A stretch of 64,000 nucleotides of DNA from Psococerastis gibbosa. Its lineage: Eukaryota; Arthropoda; Insecta; Psocodea; Psocidae. Shown here piece by piece: positions 53,197 through 61,329 of this stretch. The notes under the pieces were generated by a model. It saw nothing but the letters and a program-made list of their open reading frames with translations, was not told the origin of the DNA and made no database searches. The stretch lies in NCBI GenBank assembly GCA_963971405.1, contig OZ020485.1, forward strand, positions 5,456,001 through 5,520,000, written 5' to 3'. Position 1 is the stretch's first letter. Each line of letters begins with the position of its first letter. The position numbers and the translations under genes are program-made.

Positions 53197-54867
53197 GCCC
53201 CAGTGGCATACTATTAGCCAGCATATTGCATGCCTTGAGATAGGGGAAGTCGTGGCAGAAAAACTTATGGCCAACTTTTGGGACGTCGTTGCGTCGGGCC
53301 TGAGCGAGTATCTACTTAGGCCCACCTCGTTTTAATGGTTTTACAGCTGATATAAATTCATCAGATGAAGTCATGTGTGTCTTAAGCAAAATCTCAACGC
53401 GGCCTTGTCTTCTCTAATTTAAATGCATGGTGAGCCTCCAACGATTGACCCGCCACATAGCGCTTTTATCAGTCAGCTAACATGCCCATTTCGGCCATTT
53501 CATTAGGTTACTTTATGACAGCCCCTAGGGCTTATAACCTGTTCCAAGCCCCAGGTAGGATGTAGTGTTCTAGATCCTTAGTTATGATAGCGCTGGTTTC
53601 CCAGCAGAGCATGGCTTTTTATTTTATAGCCTAGTAGGGGCCTAAGTAAGTTATGTAGGCTAGTCACATTATACAATAATATTTTTTCTAAAATACGGCT
53701 GGGACGATTTTCATCGATTATAATTTAGCCTCATATACAGGTCTATCAGTCATAAAAATAAGTAAAAAAATAGGTACCGTCAAGTAATTTCTCATGGAAA
53801 ATTTCTCGTCTCTGAGAAAATATATATTTTTTCGAAATCTTCACAAGGACCTTATGAAGACAAAACAATTTAACGTTGAAGTAATTAGCAATACAGTAAG
53901 ACTATTAGACAATGGGGGTATTAAAAAAAAGTAGCTCAGGTAAGTACTAAACCCTCTTGTAGGCTATAAATAAGTTAAAAATTTGGCTGTGCTCTACTTT
54001 TAAGAACTCTAAATTGCAAGTGTACTTAAAATTTAATTTACTTAGTCACTAAAAGGTCCGAAACCAGCCCGCGAATTTATTTAAATATTTGCCGCGCAGG
54101 GACACTAGACAACAGTGAAAAAATCGGGCGAAATCTAATCGTACTCCAACCGAGCCAAGGTAAGATTTTTTTAATTTTATGAATTTTTTGACCAATTTTA
54201 AGCTTGTTGTGTTGTGGAATTGATCTTGAAAATAGTTTTAGTATTTTAGAACTAATTTTTAGCGACTATCTCCCTCTGTTTGCGGCTAAAAATGATATTT
54301 TTATTGAATAATCATGGCGTCCAAAATGGGGTCACGTCAATTTTCTGACCAATTTTTGAATTTTGGCGCAATGTTGTTGCGGCAAATCGACTAGTTACAC
54401 CAACATATTAACAAAAAATGAGAGACGGCTAACCAGTACCAGAACTAAAAGTTTTTAACTATGGTTTTGAACCGTTTGAACATAATTTTTTTAAAAGTTT
54501 ATTATAAACAGGTATATCACTACCGTATCAGGCATAGTAAATATTTTGTGAGCTTCGGTCACACAGTTGATGTAGCCTACTGACTACTGTAAATGTACAT
54601 ATGTATGTAGGTAGCCTAATAATTAACTAATTTCATTATTGGGTTGGGTCCGAATAACAAAAAACCCTGATTTCTCCATTAACTTGTAAAAGCTAAATTT
54701 ACATATGAAAATGTCAGAATTTGGAATAAATTGTCAGTTTTTTAATTTTTTGGGAAAGTTGAAAAAATTCTCCGGAATCTCCGGAAAAAATTTGGCACCG
54801 GAAAATTCTCCGGAAGATTTAAAATTCTCCGGAATTCCGGAGAATTCTCCGGACAGTGGCAGCCCTG

Positions 54868-55120
54868 CCACAATGACCGAAACTAATACTCGAAAGCTAC
54901 AAACGTAAAAACGTTGTCAGTTTCTGATTGGATGATCTCTGTAAAACCAAGGACAGCATTTAAAAAGAAAGTTCACTGACGTGTAGTTAAACTAAATATT
55001 CAACATTGGTCAACATTGCGTTCCAAGTCGAGCATTTTAGTAAAAAAAATAATTTTAATTTATTCAAAGGTATCCGGATATAGTCTATTATTTAAATATA
55101 AACAATGTAAAGGTTAATCT
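54868..55120 (-). promoter_or_regulatory. Probable original promoter region of PDIA3
   Basis: Read on the minus strand this is the sequence that adjoined the PDIA3 leader before the hAT insertion, starting with the right target duplication (54868-54875). It contains a CCAAT box (54931-54927) followed 10 nt later by CAACG, a degenerate ER-stress-element arrangement (consensus CCAAT-N9-CCACG), and ACACGTCA (54984-54977), whose other strand reads TGACGTGT and resembles the unfolded-protein-response element. Function is inferred from gene identity and position. Confidence 0.4.
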
Positions 55121-55129
55121 TTTAGCATT

Positions 55130-55611
55130 GTTCTGTTCTGGTCGAAAGTCGGAAATTACTCGAAAAGTCGAAATGAAGAACTGTCCTATAGCAAAATCAA
55201 ATGACTGGTCTCTGCGTTTCCAAGTACACAAAGAGTCGCCTAGTTTATGTGATGGCACGGGAGAAATTCTTTATCGAGGATCTACAGGATTCACTAGACC
55301 TGCCCTCCTCAGCTGTAGTAGCTCAGTTCCTGAGGGATAGGAGAGAGAAGGCAAACCATATAAACCCCGAATTCTACGGGAATGACGCTATTATATATTG
55401 GAACACATGGACTTCCTGTAACCAGCCAAACCGGCACGTACTCACGAGAATGGCGATACATGGATTCCATCACAAAATTTGTAATCGAACTGGCTACCAT
55501 GAGGCCGATGCGAGCTGCATCTGCACCCTGTGTGGCGGCGCATGTACGCAGTACCACATAGAACTCTGTACCGAAAGAGTGTTGTCCCTCACGCGGTACG
55601 CGTCACAGTAA
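55130..55611 (+). mobile_element. LINE C-terminal fragment with Cys/His knuckle
   Basis: A plus-strand frame (about 55201-55611) encodes HVLTRMAIHGFHHKICNRTG, then CICTLCGGACTQYHIELC. The layout (L-T-x-H-G-F, H-K-I, then C-x2-C and H-x3-C) matches the region after RNase H in Jockey/I-type LINEs, comparable with 18160-18460. The preceding DLPSSAVVAQFLRDRREKAN stretch is not recognised. It lies between the PDIA3 promoter and HscB. Confidence 0.5.
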
Positions 55612-55739
55612 AGTGCAGTGCGTAACTTAACTAACTCTGTATTGTAACTCTGTTAATGTTGAAATGACCCTTTGGTTGTAAATATATAAAATATATATAT
55701 AAATGACTGGTCCGATCATGGAGCTAATAAAACTAGTTT

Positions 55740-55985
55740 TACTATGTCTATGGGTCCGATAGGGCGTTATCAATATGGCTGCTTGTGTAGCCTGCACAAG
55801 CTAAGTACAGAATTTTTGACCGGGTCCAGATATCCGTTCTGCTATGCTGCAATGTGTAAGACTTGGATATTTTTTGCGTTGGTATTTATCTCTGATAGTT
55901 GGCTTATCGTTAACGGGTGCCTCGTAAGGCATATTATGGCTCCCGCGCTCCAGTTAATGTATTTCTATGGGCGATGGACTCAGTG
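55740..55985 (+). repeat. Dispersed repeat, unknown class
   Basis: CTCTGATAGTTGGCTTATCG through ATTATGGCTCCCGC to TATTTCTATGG recurs at about 39305-39400 with few differences. The open frame across it is probably incidental. Confidence 0.45.
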
Positions 55986-56235
55986 GCTCCGTGCCTCACT
56001 CTGATTTGCGGAGCACACTCCCATACGAATATTATTATATGATAAGAGGGCATCCTGTCATGTATGACCCAACGCTTTGATTGGTGGGTTGTACTTGCTC
56101 ATGGTATGTAAGTTAAGTATGGGATTCATAATAATTTGCTATAAGAAAGTTCCCAATTTGCTGTTATCAAAGACCACCTAATCACCTATTTGCAAAACGT
56201 TTCATGTTTAGTTGCTTACAAACAAATTCCCAATA

Positions 56236-57796
56236 ATGGCTGCTGCTATTACCATAAAATTTAGTTATTTGCCAAAATGTTTGCCCATCAAATTAACGCA
56301 CAGTTTGTGTGAGCATTGCCTATTTTTTCCAAAGAGAAGTCTTTTCCATGAAGTGCAAAAAATGTCTTATATTACACACCATTCTCTATTTGTCGCAGAA
56401 CATAATATGTTAGAGGCTGCTGTTCAAATTCGAAATTTCAATTTTACTCCTTTGAATGGGTGTTTTCCCTGTTGGAACTGCATGACAAGCTTGTCGGCAG
56501 ACAAATTTTTCTGTGATAAATGTCAAGTAATTCAACAGCCTAGTAGCAATGTAAACTATTTTAAACTATTTAGCTTAAGCCCTAGTTTTGATGTTGACAG
56601 TCGATTATTGGCCACAAAGTTCAAAAATATGCAAAAACTATTGCATCCTGACAAATTTACGTTGAAGACCGCTGTAAGTTGAACTTTTATTTGTCAACAG
56701 AGACTGAATCATGGATTGGGTCCGTTCTATATAAAAAATATCATGAGAAAATAAAAATCCCTCATTGTTTAAGTGAGGCGGGCTTGCAGACTTGTGGAAT
56801 TTGACAAGGGTTTTCTTACTAATGCCTACAAAAGAGTTTAATACTGTTCTACTGCTGTTAAATGCAGTAGTACTGCGTGTTTTGTACCACTATATTTTGT
56901 CAAGCTACCAGCTTGAAGCCTACGAGCATTGCTATATTAACATAATAAAACAGCAGTTCTGTAGGACATCCACTACAACTTCGCATTATCTATGGCAGTT
57001 GGACGCAACTAATTTGTTCATGGCTTAATAGATCAGCAAGTATGAGGGTTCTGGCTTGGGGAGTGAAAGAAGAACTCTTCCTTGACCACTGCTCTATTGG
57101 CGATGTTGCGCGCCAAGTCAGTAACATGACCTGTAGCATTTTTTCCTACCGATAAAGATCTAGGTAAGGTGTATAAATTACGTGGGCCTACTATGCCGTT
57201 TAGCGAGGTCGTTGCCAGATTTTTTTTTTGGGGGGGGGGGGTTCCATCTAACGTCACCGGAGGTGTAGTTACCCCAATGTACACGTATTTAAAACTCTAG
57301 TGTATCTAGTGTACGCTGAAAAAATTCAGTCGGTAATTTCCAATGGTTATTGTCCATTAAATTATTTCAAGACCTCCTTTGTACAATGTCTAACAGAACT
57401 GTATTATTTCAGAATGAGATAAAAATTGCTGAGGAGTACTCATCGCTTGTTAACAAAGCGTACTTAGTTTTAAAAGCGCCGTGGCCACGCGGCGTTTACT
57501 TGTTAAAAATAAAAGGGACTTATGTTGAAGAAGAGACAACAGTTGATGATCCTGAGCTTCTGATGACTGTGATGGAAAGAAATGAAGAGCTTGCAATGGC
57601 AAAAGATGTACCTACATTGCTGGGGATTGACAAAGTTAATAAGAGAGATCTCGCTCTAGTAATTATGGCTGTATCCGAAGCATTCCGAAAAGATGACTTG
57701 GAGACGGCAAAGAAATTAATATACAAATTGAAATACCTTTCTAATATTGAGGAAAAGGTAAACGAAAAGAAATTAATGCTGGGTGTTATCGAATAG
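56236..57796 (+). CDS. HSCB: Iron-sulfur cluster co-chaperone HscB (HSC20), mitochondrial
   Basis: Two exons, 56236-56673 and 57413-57796, join at GCT|gtaagt ... ttcag|AAT in frame to 273 residues. The start is the ATG at 56236 (MAAAITIKFSYLPKC); the in-frame codon further upstream is TTG. The first 70 or so residues are basic and low in acidic residues, as expected for a mitochondrial presequence. A zinc-binding knuckle follows (Cys 79, 82, 93, 96: CWNC and CDKC), as in animal HSC20. The J domain starts YFKLFSLSPSFDVDSRLLA and carries the HPD motif at 137-139, which stimulates the Hsp70 (mortalin) ATPase. Exon 2 (EEYSSLVNKAYLVLKAPWPR, then a three-helix C-terminal domain ending LMLGVIE) binds the scaffold ISCU. 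The product delivers ISCU-bound Fe-S clusters to the chaperone. It is transcribed away from PDIA3. An ATTAAA near 57829 may be the polyadenylation signal. Confidence 0.95.
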
Positions 57797-57829
57797 ATAG
57801 AAAGCCATCAATGTAAGTTTCTTTTTATT

Positions 57830-58640
57830 AAATATTTCACAATATTAATGTACTGTTGTGTTATTTGAATGCATTTTGACATATCCTGTATGGTGTTTCT
57901 TTGACAATATATTAGGTAAAGTTGTCCGCCACTTGTCCCCGCATCTTGGTGGGGGTGTACTCCGTTATTGCGGTTCAAGAGTGGTGTCTTGACATATTGA
58001 TGCCTTCCAAGAGTTTGAACTAGACTTCAAGTATGGTACCGGTAATTGTTCAATTGATACGGACCCTATGATACCAAAATGTGCACGCGTAGAAATTATA
58101 GTTGTGGTATAGTAGCGATTGCCCCAAATATTCATTCGTTACAGTATTACAGCTATTTAAGGCTCTAATCTGAGTCCTGGCTTTGCTTCGCTATAGTATC
58201 ACTTGTTACAGCAGCGTATCCACTCAACAAATTTCCAACTCACTTGCCAACTCCCATCAGACCTGCATGCATTCTATTTTTGCCGTCACTACCATGTGCA
58301 CGGTCATTAACAACATTGAAGTTAGCAGTAGCCCGATGCAATGCCCAGATTGTTCACATTGACAAGTTGCTCCCAAAGTATCCACAAGAAGCACCGTGAT
58401 TCCATACTGTTGACATACTGTCATCTATTTCTATATAGGCTACGTCGTATCCTATCATTAGAAATTCAAATTATTATTCTCATTTAGAATGGAAATCTTA
58501 TTTTGTTCCTTTTCTATGCCATAAGAGACAGACAGACACCCTCACTACACGTTTTCAGTACGACTTGGAATTTCAATAGAAATATCCATTGTAGATCATC
58601 CGTAGGGCATTTATTAAGAAATTAATCTAGCACACACCAT
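57830..58640. other. Intergenic sequence downstream of HscB
   Basis: No gene or element recognised. Confidence 0.4.
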
Positions 58641-58649
58641 CGTTAAGGG

Positions 58650-58835
58650 CACAGTGGAGGGAACCAATAGAAGATGGTGGCCAAAGAAGGGATTCATGGA
58701 TCATCTGAAGTTCGGACGTACCAAGAGCTGAAGAAGAAAGCGCAGGACAGAGAGATCTGGAGGAAGATATACGGGGAGTTGCTGCCAACCAATCGTGGGG
58801 AATTGTGGCCTCAGAAGAAGAGAGCTAATTAAAGA
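58650..58835 (+). mobile_element. LINE 3' end fragment, second family
   Basis: Frame-broken copy of the family at 42770-43085: GTGGAGGGAACCAATAGAAG, then GAGTTGCTGCCAACCAATCG and GTGGCCTCAGAAGAAGAGAG. Only the extreme 3' end is present. Confidence 0.6.
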
Positions 58836-59207
58836 TCCCCGAGAAGAAACACTCCTGTACATTTTCATATGTAGGATGTGGCCGTCACTAACATGTATTT
58901 AATTTTAATGGACAGAAGTGTCGATAGACAGGAGTTCAAAAATTATAGTCAATCGGTGTTAGTGAGTGACTGTAAGAAGATCGTTAGTTGCCCTTAATGA
59001 TCTAATAATGGAATGCTTAAAAGTAATGGGAAGACTGTTGTTACATTTATATACGGTATTTTACCAATTATTTTTCATTTATATAGCCTATGGAAGTAGA
59101 GAAAAGCTGCAAACCACATTTTGTTTTCCTTTTTCCATGACCTTATTCTACTAATAGTCCAGTATAGACCACAGCCCACAGGTTGGAGACTGCCTTGGAT
59201 TGTTTCC

Positions 59208-59890
59208 TAGGTTATATTTTTAAATTCTGCAACTTTGACTTTATCAAATGGTTAATTGTTAGGTATTATTAATTAAGGCGGCGAATTTACTTCATTTGTG
59301 ATTTGAGATGTTTTGTTTGTTTTGTTTTAAGGAGACTATTACGTAGATACTTAACTTATCTATTGTAAATTAAGTTATAATTTGGTAGCAGACATCATTA
59401 ATAAGTCTCTACCATATTATTACTTAATATATAATAGATAAGTTCTACATAATAGTCTCCTTCAAACAAAACAAACAAAAAATCTCAAATCACAAATGAA
59501 GTAAAATCGCCGGTGGAATTGCCGCCTAAGACAGCTAACTTAGCTAGTTACTGTTTTGACTATTTTCCATGACGAAATCGAGAATCTTCTGATTTGTATT
59601 ATATGCCGTGCCTTATGGTTGGAAATAGAATAAATAGCCTACTACTTTGCATATAGGGCCTATAGTACCTAACCTACCTACCTACCTACCATTTTCCATC
59701 TTTGGTACATACTGTCTAGCTAGTGTTATAAGGTACAGTATACGTGCTGTACCATACAGCAGGCCCTTAGCCATGATTTTATTCCTAAAAAAGGTCGCAC
59801 AGTAACTAGCTAAGTTAACTGTCTTAATTAATAATACCTAACAATTAACCATTTGATAAAGTTAAATTTCCAGAATTTAAAAATATAGCC
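59208..59890. mobile_element. Foldback element interrupted by a MITE
   Basis: The left arm (59208-59276, resuming at 59527-59560) and right arm (about 59795-59890) are complementary: TATCAAATGGTTAATTGTTA against TAACAATTAACCATTTGATA, and ACTTAGCTAGTTACTGT against ACAGTAACTAGCTAAGT. The left arm is split by the 250-bp MITE at 59277-59526; the right arm shows the uninterrupted order. Confidence 0.7.
59277..59526. mobile_element. Harbinger-like MITE, TAA target duplication
   Basis: Starts GGCGGCGAATTTACTTCATT and ends with ...AATTGCCGCC, flanked by TAA at 59274-59276 and 59527-59529. Long inverted arms (GGAGACTATTACGTAGATAC against an imperfect complement near 59430-59460) and the GGTAGCAGACAT motif relate it to the MITEs at 2889 and 12835. 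Confidence 0.75.
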
Positions 59891-59974
59891 TAAAAGTAAT
59901 ACATATAGATAGGTATGCTATGATCAAAATCCAGTACATACTGGTTGCATTTAGGCTTATAATAACGTTTAAGG

Positions 59975-60732
59975 AATATCATTCATCGACATGACTGGGT
60001 TATTTTGATAACAGGATGAGGAATACGTGAATCACAGCCAGAATTCCAGAGGGTTACGATGACATAAATGCTGGAGTGCTGGACTGCCTCCTTGTTAGTT
60101 GTTACTGCGCATGTGTCAGGACTGAGTCCAATTGGCTCTACCCCTCCAACGAGGAAGGACTTACAAGTTATAAAGTTTAAAAATATAGCCTAAAAGTAAA
60201 ACCTCCAGGACTCATTTTTTATCAATAGTTTTTTATGTTCCTTAAACGTTATTTATTTATTTTATTTTTTATTAATTTAAGGGCGCGAGGCCACGCTTGT
60301 GGCATATGCGCCAAGACTCTAAGTTGTCTTAGTAGTTATATCGCTTTTAGAAGCTCTGTGTGGTGGAGAAAGGCTGAAAGTGAGACGACATTACTAACGT
60401 CGTCTCCCAGGATTAGAGAGAGAGTTGATTGATGTTGTACATTGCACGGGCTGTTTGATAGTTGGGGCACTCCAATGTAACCAGTGTGCTTGCCCACTTA
60501 CTGTTGAACACATTTAGGCTATATTTTTAAACTTTATAACTTGTAAGTCCTTCCTCGTTGGAGGGGTAGAGCCAATTGGACTCGGTCCTGACACATGCGC
60601 AGTAACAACTAACAAGGAGGCAGTCCAGCACTCCAGCATTTATGTCATCGTAACCCTCTGGAATTCTGGCTGTGATTCACGTATTCCTCATCCTGTTATC
60701 AAAATAACCCAGTCATGTTGGTGAATGATATT
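59975..60732. repeat. Inverted repeat, 220-bp arms around a LINE remnant
   Basis: Arms 59975-60194 and 60513-60732 are reverse complements with only a few mismatches (shared GAGGAATACGTGAATCACAG and GGAGGGGTAGAGCCAATTGG, complemented). The 318-bp spacer holds LQCNQCACPLTVEHI in the plus strand (about 60474-60512), the Cys-containing end of an RNase H-bearing LINE. The element itself has no recognised transposase. Confidence 0.8.
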
Positions 60733-60739
60733 AATTATC

Positions 60740-61318
60740 AAAAATTAACATATGTAAAAAATTTCAAAAAATGATGTCTTTAATATTTAAAATATAGTCT
60801 GGTCAATTTAGTTTATCTAGGCCCTATATTTATATCTATCAATCAGCTCTAAAATGAAAATAGTAATATTTTCGTTCTTAAATAGTATGTTTAAATAAAA
60901 ATTTTAAAATAAAATCGGAATGGTATTGTAGCTTGTCGAAGGACGATGCAATTGAATAGGCAGTGTAGACTTGAATTGGTTTGTATTGCAGTGCTTCGAC
61001 TCAAGTTAGAGTAATTTAACACACAGTGGTTACAATATGAGCTGTGAGACGAGAACGATACATGCTTACAATTAATATTGAATTTGATCCAGCCTGCTTC
61101 CATATAGAAAAACCAACTCTGTGTCCACAGCTAAAGGAGCTGATGAGACACAGAGGGTAGATTAAAGATATTATAATATTGAATAAGAGAAATAAATACG
61201 TAAAAGGAAGATTGAGGAATATTGAATTATCTGAATGTGAACAGCGCCATCTACCGGGAAAAAGGTGAAGCTGGAAGCAGACTGGTTATTACACATGTGG
61301 GACTAAGTGGTCCCCACA
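60740..61318 (-). repeat. 3' LTR (and flank) of the second Ty3 element, lower end undefined
   Basis: On the minus strand the LTR starts TGTGGGGACCACTTAGTCCC at 61318, right after the purine tract GGAGGGGGG (61330-61322). It contains a terminal-like inverted TGTGGGGACC/GTCCCACA arrangement. The other LTR lies outside the window, so the end cannot be fixed; a TG on the plus strand near 60927 is one candidate. Confidence 0.5.
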
Positions 61319-61329
61319 TTACCCCCCTC

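Larger units (their letters stand above)
47678..54867 (+). mobile_element. hAT DNA transposon, 7190 bp, complete ends
   Basis: The element starts CAGGGCTGCCA and ends TGGCAGCCCTG, an 11-bp perfect terminal inverted repeat of hAT type, and the 8-bp target CCACAATG is duplicated on both sides. Subterminal regions carry clusters of TCTCCGGAA/TTCCGGAGA (three near 47708-47745, six near 54768-54853), plausible transposase-binding sites. One plus-strand multi-exon gene (48070-53196) encodes a truncated transposase. 53200-54760 shows no coding sequence. A diverged direct duplication of about 190 bp (AATGCACCAGATTAGGTTAG near 48473, AATGCATCAGATTGGGTTAG near 48646) lies in the first intron. The exact target duplication indicates limited age. 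Confidence 0.95.

Noticed and set aside
56204-56235. Upstream start for HscB
   Set aside because: The in-frame upstream codon at 56212 is TTG and the ATG at 56204 is out of frame; the ATG at 56236 gives a sensible presequence.
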